Part shown: in pieces, positions 10,040-20,873 of the stretch
Position numbering within the stretch: the stretch's first letter is position 1
Layout of the letters: each line of letters opens with the position of its first letter
Source of the DNA: Sternotherus odoratus
Taxonomy: Eukaryota; Chordata; Testudines; Kinosternidae
NCBI GenBank assembly: GCA_032164245.1
Contig: JAVMKO010000037.1
Location: 62,001-126,000 of the forward strand
Reading direction: 5' to 3'
Length of the DNA: 64,000 bases
Made by a program: the position numbers and the translations under genes
The notes under the pieces: generated by a model
Database searches by the model: none
The model's input: only the letters and a program-made list of their open reading frames with translations
What the model was told of the DNA's origin: nothing

Positions 10040-11230
10040 GCCGGGGGGAGGCAAGTGGCAGGAGCCCCGCATGCCTGCCGGGGAACAGGGTGCTTTCCTA
10101 CTTTGCAGGGAATCGCTACCATCATCTCTATTTTTAAATTAGCAAATTGCATTTTAAATAGTTTTCAGGGCATTTAAAAACTTTTTTCTGTAATAAATGA
10201 AAGCGCAGTGATATTTAGATGAGTTGTGTGCCAGGAAGAGAAAACTACCAAACAAGCACCTAAAGATCCCCTGTCTTCACATGCTTGGTTTCATTCCTTA
10301 ATTAGAGCCATTAATCAGTAGATATGAGATATGAGGCTTAAGGGCCGCCAAGACAGAGAGCCTCCAGCTACCGGGGCTGCTCCTGTCCCCCCCCCCCGCC
10401 TCCTGCTGAGTCCATAATTGGCCCCACACCCCAGGAGGTGATGATGGCTAGGAGAACAGGTCTTTCACCTTCCTGCTGCCTGCGGGGCATGCATAGTGCA
10501 GGGGTGTGGGGTCTGATTGCAGGCACTAGCAGAAGAAGGTGGGGGGAAGAGACCCTCCCCACCTCCCCAACCGAGATCCAGCCACGGACCTACCTGCTGG
10601 ATACTTCCTGGCTCTCTTCCCCCCCCCCCCTTGCAAGCCCTGCTCCAGCTCCCAATGGGAGCCATGGAGCTAGTGCTTTTGGCTGGAGAGTCCCCTTGGA
10701 GCCAGAGACCTCCAGAGCTGGTGAGTGTGGCCAGGGAAGGGGGGCAGGGTCAAGTGTGGATGAGTGTTTGGGATGCTGGGCTGTGAGGATTGGTGTGGAC
10801 TGTGGAGGATGTCTGGTGGAGGGCGCAAAATAAAAAGAACAACACTATCAAGACTATCAAATTATTCATTTATTTTCATTAAATATATAAGGTAAATAAT
10901 GAAATTAGTAAAATTTCAAACCAAACATATATTCTAATATGCAATGCTACCTTATGCAATATTCATTTAAAAAGTTTAAAATAAGCAGTGTTCCAGGAAA
11001 AGGAAATGGGGGGGGGCAGAGGTGCAAGATAAAATTTTTGCCAAGTTTGCTATTTTATAGCAGCTTCCCTCTCCTGCAAATCTGGGTCTGTGTCCATTGC
11101 TCCTTTTTGCTGCTTCTCTCTGGTCTGGTGCTAACCCCTGAGGGTTATGTCTGCTCTTAGTCAGCCCACTTGACAAGTTTGATTGTCCTTGATCTGTCTC
11201 TCCTTCCTCATTCACACCTCATTCATTCAA
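10040..11230. other. Interior of the 3.2-kb hAT element, no gene seen
   Basis: AT-rich and low-complexity segments between the two GC-rich blocks. Short frames only. An 'aataaa' occurs near 10830 but no transcript unit can be proposed. Confidence 0.45.
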
Positions 11231-11569
11231 CAGGGCACTTGATTATAAAGTCTGGGGGGGAGGGGGGATCTTATTCTCCGGAGGAGAGGGGCGGGGTCAG
11301 TAAGAGGCGAGCGGGGGGGGGGAGAAGAGCAGAGCCGGGGCCGGGGCAGGAGGCGAGGCAAGGCAAGGCAAGGCAAGGCAAGCCGGGGGAGGGGGGAGCG
11401 AGAGCACGCCGGAGCGGCGGGAGGAGAGCGGGGGGGGGGGGAGAGAAGAGCAAGAGCGCGGCCGGAGCGGGGGGGGGAAAGGGGGTCGGCCCTCACACAT
11501 CTTCACCTTACCAAATCTGGCCCTCTTCCCAAAAAGTTTGGACACCCCTGCTTTAAATAAAATATATCT

Positions 11570-12420
11570 GGAACCCTTCTGTCCAGCAGACTTGGCAGCA
11601 AGGAGGGTTGGGTTCAATATCTAGGTGTCTGTTCCAATAACACAATGCAAAACTGGCTCAAGCCCTCACCCAATGACCTGGGACAAATATATACCAACCC
11701 CTATGTACCTCTAAGAGGCAATACTTCCCCTCTTGCAAGCTCGGAGTCTGAGTGTAGGGAAAGCCTTTTAATAAGAGAGAAACAATTTGGCATTATGTTG
11801 AGGAAAGTCGACAAACAGGATTCATAACACAATGAGCAAAAAACCCACCCCAAGTAAATTGGGCCGTGTCTCTTCCTTTGGTTCACAAGTCCAGCAACCC
11901 AAAAGTCACGCAGAGTCCCAACAACCCCGAGGTCTCTGTCACTGGTCAGTGCAGCCCCCAGAGTTCAAACGTTCATCTGCAGAGTTTAATGCCCACCCCA
12001 GCCTGTGTGGAAATGGGGGAGGGTAAAGGGTGCCTTACTTACTGCAATGACCGACTGACCCCCTCTTCATGGGGTTCTGATGAAGTCTTCACCACCAGCT
12101 GCTGCTCTCCACCTGCTGCTCCTCTCCAGTAGCCATCCTGGGAGATGAGTCTCTCTGCTAACTGCTTATTAATATATCTCCAGGCCTCCCTCCTATTTAA
12201 CACAGGACACAGTGATTTTAACTTATAGTAGGGGAACAGTAACATCATTAACCACAAACACACTCTCCTCATGGTCCAGCCTGAAGGGAAATGAGCAGGA
12301 ATTCTCACTAAGGACACACTTACACAATGGCACAGCAGTGAGTGTGTTGTGGAAGCTGGTCTGAGGAAACAATTGGAAAGGATCACTCAGTCATTACAAA
12401 TTACACAAGTAGAATGTAAT
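11570..12420. repeat. Segmental duplication block F, copy 1
   Basis: Matches 30390-31190 in reverse complement. Shared landmarks are the 'ctaggtgtctgttc' region, 'aggcaatacttcccctct', the 'aacaatttggc' region, 'gggccgtgtctctt' and the 'gagaccccatg'-like end. The last 110 bp before the tRNA-Ser at 12441 instead match 29662-29775 in direct orientation, so the partner was split by a rearrangement. Confidence 0.8.
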
Positions 12421-12440
12421 GAGCAAAAGCTCAAGAACAA

Positions 12441-12522
12441 GTAGTTGTGGCCGAGTGGTTAAGGCGATGGACTAGAAATCCATTGGGGTTTCCCTGCACA
12501 GGTTTGAATCCTGTCAACTACG
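12441..12522 (+). tRNA. tRNA-Ser (AGA)
   Basis: An 82-nt class II tRNA closely matching vertebrate Ser-AGA: acceptor GTAGTTG/CAACTAC pairs fully, the anticodon loop CTAGAAA gives AGA, and the long variable arm is GGGGTTTCCCTG. The B box reads GGTTTGAATCC, where the usual invariant C is T, which could weaken TFIIIC binding. Three broken relatives lie in the window (18286, 25221, 29775). Confidence 0.85.
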
Positions 12523-12599
12523 AATGAGTTTGTGGCTCTTTAGTTTCAGTTCCTGAGTATCCTTTGTGTCAAAGGGAGCTAGGTCTTGTCTCACTCTCT

Positions 12600-12880
12600 G
12601 GCTATGTCTACACTGCAAAGTTATACCACCTTAGTTGAAATGCTTTAATTCAACCCTGTGCTCCTTCTGCCACTAGAGCCCATCCACTCTAGCAGCTCTT
12701 GCATTGCCCCAGAGAGCAGAGCACTGTGGGTAGCTATCGTACTGTACAAATGGCTGCAGGGTACCCCCCCCCCCCCCCCGGGAAGTGTTTGCAATGGCTC
12801 ATTGGCTGGTACAGCATCACATGATGCAGGTTTTTCTATCCCATTGTTCCAAGGGCATCCTACTAGATTGCCAGCTGATT
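12600..12880. mobile_element. Chompy-like (PIF/Harbinger-type) MITE copy
   Basis: Begins 'ggctatgtctacactg' and contains 'cagagcactgtgggtagctat', features shared with copies at 18423 and 24127 and partly with 14455 and 30802. The family resemblance to reptilian Chompy elements is from memory; the 3-bp TSD is only demonstrable for the 30802 copy. A C14-16 run interrupts it near 12763. Confidence 0.55.
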
Positions 12881-13115
12881 TTCAACTGAAGTGTGTGTTG
12901 GGGGGCAGAGAGTGTGTAACAGTGTGTTGGGGGGGGGGAGACAGTGTGTGCCTTGAAGAGAGAATGTGTTGACACAGAGTCTCTAAGTTCACACAGCTGC
13001 TGGAAACAACCAGCCCAGAGGCAGAGGCAGGGGGAGGGGGACAGCTGTGACATCAGCCCCCTGCTTCCCTCACTGGCTCAGCACAGCACATCAGTCTCTG
13101 AAACATACACACACA

Positions 13116-13409
13116 TGCTGCTGTCTTTCTGGCTGTGTCGGGGCACTGGAATGGGGGGCGGGGGGAGGATTAGCAAGCCATGGCCCCAGCACTTTTTACT
13201 CCCCATAATGATGAAGGATGGAGGGGGGACAAGGCAGCATCTTTGGGGGAAGAGGTGTTCTGGGGGTGTGTTGTCTGGGGGGTAGGACACGGCCTCAGGC
13301 AGAAGGGGTGATGTGGGGTTGGGACCTCAGTGAGTAGGGGGGGTGCAATGAGTGAGGGGCCTGGGGAAGGGGTGTCATAGGGGTTCTACAGTTCAAATGC
13401 CGGTGGCAC
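13116..13409. other. Non-coding spacer, no gene seen
   Basis: G-rich stretches and short frames without support. Nothing recognised. Confidence 0.4.
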
Positions 13410-13860
13410 AAATGGCTCATTGTGGCTGTCAGAAGCTGTGGGCGGCTCTTTCATAGACCCTGAGGTCTGAGTCCTGCTTTGTGCACCGGGTTTGAAAATG
13501 AAAATCCTAAACCACCCTTTGAAATAGCAAGTGCAACAGGACGTGTTATTTTCCCTGCCCCAAAGCAGACAGACCCATGGAGAGATGCCAGTGAGTCCAG
13601 GGTAATACTCCACTGAACGTTCACCATTTCCACCTGCTAAATTCCCTCCCCACCTTGTGGACTCCTAGGGCAGGACATTGAGCCTGAGATGAGAGGCCTG
13701 CACTGCAACTTTACAGCCTGAGTTAGCTGACCTGGGCCAGCCAGAGGTGTTTTATTGCAGTCTAGACATAGGCCAATCTTATGTCTACACTGCCATGAAC
13801 ACGCCAAAGGCTCTTGTCTCAAAGCCAGGATCAGCTGATGCAGGCTTGTGCTGCAGGGCT
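13410..13860. repeat. Segmental duplication block A, copy 2
   Basis: Direct partner of 60-545, with the same order of landmarks. It lies about 400 bp upstream of the tRNA-Thr-like locus at 14259. Confidence 0.8.
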
Positions 13861-14146
13861 ATCCAATTCTAGGGTAGAAGCTGGAGCTTAAACCCAGCCT
13901 CTGAGAGCCCACGAGCGGGGAGGGTCTCTGAGCCCAGGCTACAGCCTGAGCCCAAATGTCTACACTGCAATTTTTAGCCCCACAACCTGATCCAGGCCAG
14001 CCAGGCTACAGGCCTCTTATCCCAGTAGAGATGCACTCTAAGGGTCTGACTCCATCGCAATGTGAGCCCAGGGTTAGTAGAGTCACATCATCAGCCCCAT
14101 GGTTTGTGAGCTGAAGGGTTGAGTGTCTGCAATACCCAGTTCAGAA

Positions 14147-14250
14147 GTGTTTCAACCATAAGAGCAGCCATACTGGGCTGGATCCAAAGGTCCATCTAGC
14201 TCTGTATCTTGTCCTCTGACAGGTGCCAGGTACCAGGTGCCCCAACAGCC
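14147..14250. mobile_element. CR1/L3-like LINE fragment
   Basis: Carries 'agcagccatactgggctggatccaaaggtccatctagctctgta', written here only in part, a sequence typical of a widespread sauropsid CR1-like 3' region. Its neighbour 18250-18290 holds a shorter piece of the same family. Confidence 0.6.
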
Positions 14251-14258
14251 AAACAACA

Positions 14259-14332
14259 AAACACCACTGAGAATTGAACGCAGGCTCTCCTGTTTATAGA
14301 ACAGGTGCTTTAACCTACTAAGCCATGGTGCC
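14259..14332 (-). pseudogene. tRNA-Thr-derived copy, anticodon now TAT
   Basis: The body follows tRNA-Thr-AGT: GGCACCATGGCTTAG start, CCTGT/ACAGG anticodon stem, acceptor GGCACCA/TGGTGTT pairing fully with two G-T pairs. A one-base shift in the loop gives TCTATAA, so the anticodon would be TAT and the invariant T33 is lost. That makes decoding unlikely. Paralogue of 1431-1504. Confidence 0.65.
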
Positions 14333-14454
14333 TGCTGCCATTCTGTATGCTTACTGCCTGCTGGATTCTGCATGGTGCCTGCTGCCTGCTGGAATCTGTA
14401 AAGCAGAGGAGCAGGGGAAGTTTCACTCCCGGGGGGGCGGTGATTCTTTGGTCA

Positions 14455-15425
14455 AGTCTACACTACAAAATTAAGTCAATGTAACTGCCCTATGTATGGT
14501 ACCTCACTGGAACATTGCTACATGTACATGATCCACTCCATGGAGCAATATTTCAGTAAAAAATTGGTAGTGGCATTCATGATAGGTCTCCTGTTTTAAT
14601 TTGGGGTGACCTGACCAAACATCTACTCTTCTATCTCTAACAATGCGGGCTGAATTCAGAGCACTAGTCATTTACATACCATTTACATATCCTTCAAAGC
14701 AATCTTTAAAGTTAGGCCATCAGTCAGGTCAGTCCATAAGTTCATTAACTCTTTCTGGCCCTGTCACCTGTCAATGAGATTCTATATCACACTCAGAACT
14801 CACACCCTCCCCCTCTCTTTGAGCATTCCTCCCTTCACTGGTGTGTAGAGAAATTTGTTCATCCTTTCTGGGCACATGAAGTCTGAGAGCACAGAGCAGC
14901 ATCCACCCCTGCAGCTAGGCAATAAGCATTTCCCACAGCCTGGAGCTGTTCCAGTTCCTTGGGGACAGGCCTATTGGCCCCCAGACACTTCTTATTGCCC
15001 CAGCTAAGGTGTTGGGTTCCTTCAGAGTAGAGTGGAGTAGATGTTCATTTTCCTGTTCACCCTCCTCTGGGGTGTGAAAATCGGGGAGGCAGAATCCCCA
15101 CTTTCTTCTCTAAATAGAGTCCAGTGGGGAAGTCAAGACAACAGGGTGAGACAGTAAGTGGTGGCCAGACTCTCACCAGCAGCTTCTAGTCTAGATCAGG
15201 AACCAGCTCAACTTCTCCGCACCACTGGCCCCCAGTCTGCTTCTGACACCAGGCCAACTGGAAACTAAGGCAGGAATGGGGTGAGGAATCAAGTCAAGCT
15301 GAGCAAGGCAGGCAAGAGCAACTCTTGTCTTCATGGGCCACTCACAGGGATGTTCTTTTGGTGGGCCATGGCTGACAAACCGTCCCAGACAGAGAAACAG
15401 CAGCTCAAAGCATTCTACTGCATCT
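14455..15425. other. Non-coding spacer with a Chompy-like fragment
   Basis: The left end 'caagtctacactacaaaattaa' resembles the left end of the Chompy-like MITEs. The rest has short frames only and no RNA gene that I can find. Confidence 0.45.
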
Positions 15426-15498
15426 GCCAAAGTATCTCAGTTGTGAGACCATTAGACTGAAGATCTAAAGGTCCCCGGTTCAATACCGGGCTTTGGCA
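15426..15498 (+). tRNA. tRNA-Phe (GAA)
   Basis: A 73-nt tRNA matching vertebrate Phe-GAA. Acceptor GCCAAAG/CTTTGGC, D stem TCTC/GAGA, anticodon stem TTAGA/TCTAA with loop CTGAAGA, and T stem CCCGG/CCGGG all pair. Changes relative to mammals are compensated. The T loop TTCAATA departs slightly from TTCGATC. Only a TTT run follows. Confidence 0.9.
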
Positions 15499-15499
15499 G

Positions 15500-16370
15500 A
15501 CCCTTTCATCTGTCTTTGAGTATGAGTAGATTGTTCTCTGGAAGCTCAGTGGTACCTTGACTTGTGGCTAAATCCCTGATTTTAAGCTCCCCAGCAGGAG
15601 CTGAGGCACCAACTTTCCCTGGTGCCAGTGGGTACTTGCATCCCCCTGTTACTCTTCACATTTACCATGCAAGGACCAAAAGTGGGTGATCTCTGACTAG
15701 GGAGGGCATTACTGCTGGACTTTGTGCTCTGTGGCACTGGTTACCCTGGTATTAGTGTTAATGGTCCCCAGGTAAGGTGTGAAAGGGAAGATGAATGGAA
15801 GGAATTGGCTCCTTTCCTGGGGACATCACAGATTTGGTGTTGGGGGGGATTTTAATTGTGCCAGCCGGCCTGGGGACCACTGGTCCTGTTTTCTTGACCA
15901 TCAGAGGAAAACTTTTTACAATGAGCATCACCTGGGTCAGGTCTGTTGACCCAAGTGAAACCTTTGGAGGGTGGGTGGTAGCCTCCTATTCCTCTCACCC
16001 AAGTTGACACCAGCTGCAAATGGGGTACAACTACACCAGGAGTTGAATTAACATGATTTCCGTGAAGGAGAGCACATTGACAGCCCAGTGCAGGGCAGTG
16101 CCAATGGACTGTTTGGATGACGCAGCTCTCACCATGCATCTCAATTCCCTGACCCAGGGCCAAGGATACATTTCTGAGGCCTGCAGAGAACAGAGCCAAA
16201 GCAGGGGGATGTGGGGACTGAGGGCAGGACCCACAGATATGGTAGCACAGGAGTATAGTGGATGGAGGAGGAGAGAGTGTTCTGTGAGAAGAAAACACTG
16301 GTGGGAAGCAATAAATGCTGAGTGCAAGGCAGCCAGCTGAGAGTCATGGGGGGTCAAGGGACAGCTGCTT
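15500..16370. other. Non-coding spacer between tRNA-Phe and tRNA-Gln
   Basis: Overlapping short frames on both strands (for example around 15850-16380) show no domain, splice site pair or codon bias. No gene called. Confidence 0.45.
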
Positions 16371-16376
16371 ATAGCA

Positions 16377-16448
16377 GGTCCCATGGTGTAATGGTCAGCA
16401 CTTAGGACTTTGAATCTTGTGATCTGAATTCAAATCTCAGTGGGACCT
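16377..16448 (+). tRNA. tRNA-Gln (TTG)
   Basis: A 72-nt tRNA with the Gln hallmark start GGTCCCATGGTGTAATGG. The acceptor GGTCCCA/TGGGACC pairs perfectly. Loop CTTTGAA gives TTG. The T stem has one A-C mismatch and the anticodon stem has two G-T pairs, so it is a mildly diverged copy. A more diverged relative lies at 19915. Confidence 0.82.
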
Positions 16449-16449
16449 C

Positions 16450-16966
16450 TTGGCAGTGAGTTAATTTGTTATTAACCCTTTCAGTGCAATATACTGGCTG
16501 CCCTTTCTCTAGGTGAACCAGAGTCAGCTCTTTTCCTTCCCACAGGGCAAGTGATGTGCACTGCAGATAGGTTATTAATCCAGCTGGTTCGACAGGATGG
16601 CCGCTCTAGGTTGGGGTCCTAGAACTTAACAATCTGGCTGGAGATTCCTGGGGGTCGACTGGCTGGTTGTGTTTCTCATGCTTCACCTGCTGGCCACAAC
16701 TGTGGTCCCTGCAGCTGCCACGCTCTTCCTCTTGCCCACATGGCTCTTGAAGAGAGGAGAGCCAGGGCCAGGCTGAATATTCAGGGCTTGGCAGGAAGAG
16801 TCCCAGGCTGGAGCCCAGCTCACCTTTCCTCCTCTGGGCACCTGGAGCAGAGGCAGCAGGTGCTACAGCCCCAAGGGAAGGCTTCAAAGCCACTGAGCAA
16901 TGGAGGGGAGGACAATGCTGATGTGTGTCGAGCAGTCACAAGACACAGCCGGCATGTTCCCTGCCA
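16450..16966. other. Non-coding spacer, no gene seen
   Basis: Only short overlapping frames on both strands; nothing recognised. Confidence 0.4.
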
Positions 16967-17041
16967 TGCTAAATGGCCACCAGCAGACAGCACATTCAGC
17001 TGTTAACTGAAAGGCTTGTGGTTCAAGTCCACCCAGGGGTG
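16967..17041 (+). pseudogene. tRNA-Asn (GTT) pseudogene
   Basis: The 3' two thirds follow tRNA-Asn-GTT: anticodon arm TTCAG-CTGTTAA-CTGAA, T arm TGTGG-TTCAAGT-CCACC and a CAGGGGT 3' end. The 5' third (acceptor and D arm) is scrambled and does not pair with the 3' end. Confidence 0.7.
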
Positions 17042-17322
17042 GTTATAATCCTTTTCTCCTCAAGACTTGCTGAAACACTCCAAGGCCCCATTTTGCACCA
17101 GGCCTCCTCCTGCTTCCCCTGGGCCTTCAAGCGAGGGGGCAGCTTGCACAGTGCCCAGAGTCTAACCTGTGAGGCACGAGATGGCTGACGCCTGCAGCGG
17201 AGCTCCCAGGAGACATTAAGGGACAGAGACTCCTAAGTGCCCTTAGTAAGAAGGGTTTGGGGTTCACTGTGTCTGTCTTGTAACCCTGGGTGTCAGGTCG
17301 CTGTGCAGTTTTGATCTAGAGC

Positions 17323-17762
17323 TCTGACCCCAACAACTAACCAGCAGCCCCCAGCCTCATCCTGGGTCTGCTCCACCAGGTCACTCCTCACAGACTGACC
17401 TGACCCTCATTCCAGCCCCAGCTCCACCCCCTAATCATCCTACTGCCCCTCAGAGCCACAGCCGTGGAGGGGCTGGCGGAGGGAGCTGTGACTCCAGGAT
17501 GGGTTCTCTGCAGATGGCTGGTAGAAAGGGGGTGCTCAGCTCTGTCAGGGATCTGCTCAGGTGCCTCACTGACGGGGGATGCAGACTTTTCTGTAAGGGG
17601 CATGAAAAGGGTCTTTGGCTTCCAAGGTGATGTGAGGAATGTGCAATTATGAGAGGGACTAGTCATCCTTCCTCTATTAACTTATAAGAGCCCCAATGGC
17701 CTAATGGAGAAGGCATTGGCTTCCTAAGCCAGAGATTGTGGGTTCAAGTCCCATCTGGGGTG
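17323..17762. repeat. Segmental duplication block B, copy 2
   Basis: Direct partner of 1541-1982, ending at the tRNA-Arg. This copy has kept the CCT anticodon. Confidence 0.85.
17690..17762 (+). tRNA. tRNA-Arg (CCT)
   Basis: A 73-nt tRNA matching vertebrate Arg-CCT. D arm GCCTAATGGAGAAGGC, anticodon arm TTGGC-TTCCTAA-GCCAG and T arm GTGGG-TTCAAGT-CCCAT fit. The acceptor GCCCCAA/CTGGGGT has one mismatch at position 7. Paralogue of 1910-1982. No poly-T follows closely, so activity is uncertain. Confidence 0.85.
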
Positions 17763-18285
17763 AAAAACAATAAACTGCACACACACAAAAAGCAGACCCC
17801 CACACGCAAAAAATTTCTTCATCTTATTTTCACCAGCAAAGCTGGTGACTGAATTTCTGCCCTGGTCTCAATACTTCATTTTCATTCAATCCATCATTGC
17901 ATTTTATAACTCTGGTTTTGCCTTTCAATCCAGCCCTTAGTGTTTTTTCACAGGCCATTGCTTGTGTGTTGAACTTGTTTTGCAAATATTCACTAAAGGC
18001 AGTGTGCTATTGTAACGCCAACAGACCGCAATCATCCCCGGGTCTCTGGAGATTAGCACATGAGCCAGCTGCTCATTGGCTCAGACTGCAGAGCAGACCC
18101 AATCAAATCTCGCTCTCTCTTTCTTTCACTTCCTGCCACTAGATGGGACAGGAACACCACACCCAGGAGGTGTGGGGGTTACACAAGCTCATGTAACATC
18201 CTTCTCAAAGGCAGAAATCTATTGTAATTCTTGCTGAACTTTAGAGCTGCCCTAGTGGATCAGACCAGTAGTCTGTCTAGTCCAG
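17763..18285. other. Non-coding spacer, no gene seen
   Basis: Mostly unique sequence with a short sauropsid LINE-like piece near 18250. No gene support. Confidence 0.4.
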
Positions 18286-18342
18286 ATGATAAACTGGAAA
18301 TTCATTAAGGTTTCCCTCCACAGGTTCAAATCCTATTAACTC
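18286..18342 (+). pseudogene. tRNA-Ser (AGA) 3' fragment
   Basis: Aligns with the anticodon arm to 3' end of the tRNA-Ser at 12441 ('ctggaaattcatt', 'ggtttccctccacaggttcaaatcct'), but the 5' half is replaced by unrelated LINE-like sequence. The downstream flank also matches (block C). Confidence 0.75.
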
Positions 18343-18935
18343 TGAAGGAAAACTGTGTTTTTTAGATTCACTACCTAAGCATCCCTCACCTCAAAAGGAG
18401 CTAGGTCTTGTCTTACTCTCAGGCTATGTCTACACAGTGGAGTTACGCTGCTTTAGTTGTAGTGTTTTAATTCAACACTAAGCTCCATGTGTCACCTGAC
18501 TACAGCAACTCTTGCATGGCCCCAGAGAGCAGTGCACTGTGAGTAGCTATCACACTGCAACTGGCTGCAGGGTGCCTTGGGAAGGGTTTGCAATGGCTCA
18601 TGGGCCGGTACAGCATCACATGATGCAGGTTTCTCTATCCTATTGTTCCATGGGCATCCTACTAGATTGCCAGCTGCTTCTCAACTGAAGTGTGTGCAGC
18701 AGGGCAGGGGGGATGTGTGTGTGTGTTTGTGTGTGAGAAGAGAGAGTGTGTGCGTGTTGGGGGAATGTGTGCATTGGGGAAGAGAGATTGTGTTGGCACG
18801 CAGTCTCTATGTTAAGGCAGCTGCTGGAAGTAACCAATCTTGAGGCAGGGGGAGGGGGACAGCCCAGACATCAGCTCCCGCTTCCCTCAGTGGCTCAGCA
18901 CAGCACAGCAATCTCTGTGACACACAGAAACACAC
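18286..18935. repeat. Segmental duplication block C, copy 2
   Basis: Direct partner of 12441-13115, including a second copy of the Chompy-like MITE (18423-18680). Confidence 0.82.
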
Positions 18936-18943
18936 ATAAACAG

Positions 18944-18945
<2 letters not shown>

Positions 18946-19009
<64 letters not shown>

Positions 19010-19010
19010 C
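18946..19010. repeat. (CT)n microsatellite
   Basis: About 29 CT dinucleotides in a row, followed by a C/T-rich tail. The serine/leucine frames across it are not genes. Confidence 0.97.
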
Positions 19011-19267
19011 CTCCCCCCCCCTTTGGGGATACAGCAGGACAAGGGAAGGCAGCAGGTGATTCTAATTCCTTAGGGCTATTTTGTGTAGTTGGGTGTGTGC
19101 AGGGGAGGAACATGCTACATGCTCAGAGGAGTTTATTCTCCAGCCCGGATGCCAGGAAGTTGCTCCTTCAACCCTTGCCCCCATAAAAGGGCTCCTCTTA
19201 GGAAACACAAAATCCTGAAGAGAAAAAGTAACATCAAAAATATCTAATCTCTTAGGGAATATTTCAT

Positions 19268-19333
19268 CACCTGAACAAGGACTTGAACCCTGAGATTAAA
19301 AGTCTGATGCTCAACCAACTGAGCTAGACCAAA
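19268..19333 (-). pseudogene. tRNA-Lys (TTT) pseudogene
   Basis: TAGCTCAGTTGGTTGAGC and the anticodon arm TCAGACTTTTAATCT are those of Lys-TTT. About 8-9 bases are missing between the anticodon arm and the T arm, and the acceptor ends do not pair. Confidence 0.75.
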
Positions 19334-19537
19334 ACATAAAAAAAGCACTCAAGTTATTTGGCATGGAAGAAACTGGTCAAGAAAAAGGGAGTAGGAAACA
19401 ATAGGGGAAACCTGCTGCTCTTTTGTGCTCTCCCCAGTCCTAGCATTAGTGCTAGTGAAGAAGAGGGGCAAGTATGGACATCTGCCAGCCTTGTAGAGCT
19501 GTGAAAGAATCAGGCACATTACCCAAGGCTCATGTGA

Positions 19538-19610
19538 GCCTGGCTAGCTCACTTGGTAAAGCATCAGACTTTTAATCTCAGGGTCCAGGCTTTAAATTCC
19601 TGGTTGGGTG
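19538..19610 (+). tRNA. tRNA-Lys (TTT), mildly diverged
   Basis: A 73-nt Lys tRNA with anticodon TTT. The acceptor GCCTGGC/GTTGGGT pairs at all seven positions, using several G-T pairs. There is one mismatch each in the anticodon and T stems, and the T loop is TTTAAAT rather than TTCAAAT. A T5 run about 20 bases downstream could terminate Pol III. It may be weakly active or dying. Confidence 0.62.
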
Positions 19611-19914
19611 TAGAAAAGGTTAAATTATTTTTCCCTGTTGTATCCCCAAACAGCTTCAAGCAGCAGCTCTTCAGTATTCATCACTGAGGTTTCCTTTTTG
19701 CTTTCCTAGGACGGGACATTTACTGCCTGGGACTGAAGGGGCAACTGCATCACACTCTGGGGGAAGAAAGGCTTCTGGGTCTACAGCAAATCACTGCATG
19801 TCAACTTGAGCAAATACAGAGCTGCCAAGAGAGGCCTTGAGCAAGGGAGGCAAAAAATTGTCCACCCAGGCTCTTGTACAAAAGAAATCAGAAGAACCCA
19901 GGGTGCTCTCTGCT

Positions 19915-19986
19915 GGTCCCATAGTGTAAGGGTCAGCGGTCGGGGCTTTGACTCCTACAATCCAGGTTCAAGTTTTGGTGGGACCG
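19915..19986 (+). tRNA. tRNA-Gln-like (TTG), diverged
   Basis: The acceptor GGTCCCA/TGGGACC is perfect and the T arm CCAGG-TTCAAGT-TTTGG pairs with G-T pairs. The anticodon loop CTTTGAC holds TTG, but the anticodon stem has one mismatch and the D arm has drifted. Likely an old duplicate of the Gln gene at 16377. Confidence 0.55.
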
Positions 19987-20149
19987 TCGGACAGCGCTTT
20001 CACCACCTACCACTACTGGGTGTTCCAAGGCTTCGTCTTGCTCTCTCAAATGACATGGGCGCCTGTCTTCTGCTTGCTAGCGGTTGTGACTTGTGAGCAA
20101 GAGGGGACATTTGATCCAGAGGGGTGGCCATGCCTGGAGTCCTGTCAGT

Positions 20150-20870
20150 AGGGCTGTGAGCTGCCTTTCCTCTGAGTCCTGAAGCTGGGCTGCAGCCTGG
20201 CCTAGGAGGCTGCTCTATTGGTTGACCTACTGCCCAACCTTCTGCCGATGCACCTAAGCTCCTACCCAGGCAGGATTTGATGCTGCCATTACTTAAATTC
20301 CAGGATATTGAGGGATTTCAGCTCCTCTTTGTCCAGAGGGAACCTTCATCTCACTGCAGAGTCTTCTCCATGGGATCTCTGTAGCACGGGCTGAGACCTT
20401 CTTTGTCTTTGCTTTCTGTGGGTGAGGTGAGGGTGCCTATAACTGGGGTATCTGAGCTTTTAGGACCTTCTGTGGAGCTTCCATTGTCTCACCTGTCATT
20501 GACTCCAGCATTTTATATACCCATCCTCAGCACCATCCCAAGCCAGCTGCACTCAGCTCACAAAGACATTGTCCCCTGGGGGGTGTAAATCACTGACCTC
20601 TCTCCACACTGACTGCCCCTCCCCTCTCAGTCAGGGCAGATGGGACTTTCCCTCCAGGGCTGGAGGATTCTCCCTTCTCATCCACCATTGTCCCAAGCAG
20701 CACAGCAGGTGGGAATCTTAAAAGTACCCAGGTGACTTAGGAGCAGAACCCCCCCCCAGACCTTCCCTGCAATTGGTACTTGCCCTTCAATGAGCAGGAT
20801 TGAGAGTCCTCCAGGGAGACTGCTGGGAACATCCCCTCTGGTGTGAGCAAAGTAACAGGATGAAAAGAGA
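20150..20870. other. Non-coding spacer, no gene seen
   Basis: Short frames only, on both strands, with no recognisable product. Confidence 0.4.
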
Positions 20871-20873
20871 ACT

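Larger units (their letters stand above)
8302..11550. mobile_element. Large non-autonomous hAT element, 3.25 kb
   Basis: A perfect 8-bp TSD, CTTTAAAT, flanks it at 8294-8301 and 11551-11558. The ends CAGGCATGTCCAAAG and (complement) CAGGGGTGTCCAAAC form an imperfect 15-bp inverted repeat. Inside are a large GC-rich minisatellite, an AT-rich segment (10130-11000) and a second, shorter block repeating the same GC-rich motif (11270-11480). That arrangement suggests internal duplication or a self-insertion. No transposase frame is seen. Confidence 0.82.
12441..13115. repeat. Segmental duplication block C, copy 1
   Basis: Direct duplicate of 18286-18935. Both run from a Ser-AGA tRNA (intact here, broken there) through 'gggagctaggtcttgtct', a Chompy-like MITE, and the 'tggctcagcacagcac' stretch. 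Confidence 0.82.

Noticed and set aside
8301..10152. Open frames of 525-572 codons, Ser/Pro/Arg-rich
   Set aside because: Produced by the purine-rich minisatellite; three overlapping frames are equally open and have the same repeated peptides.
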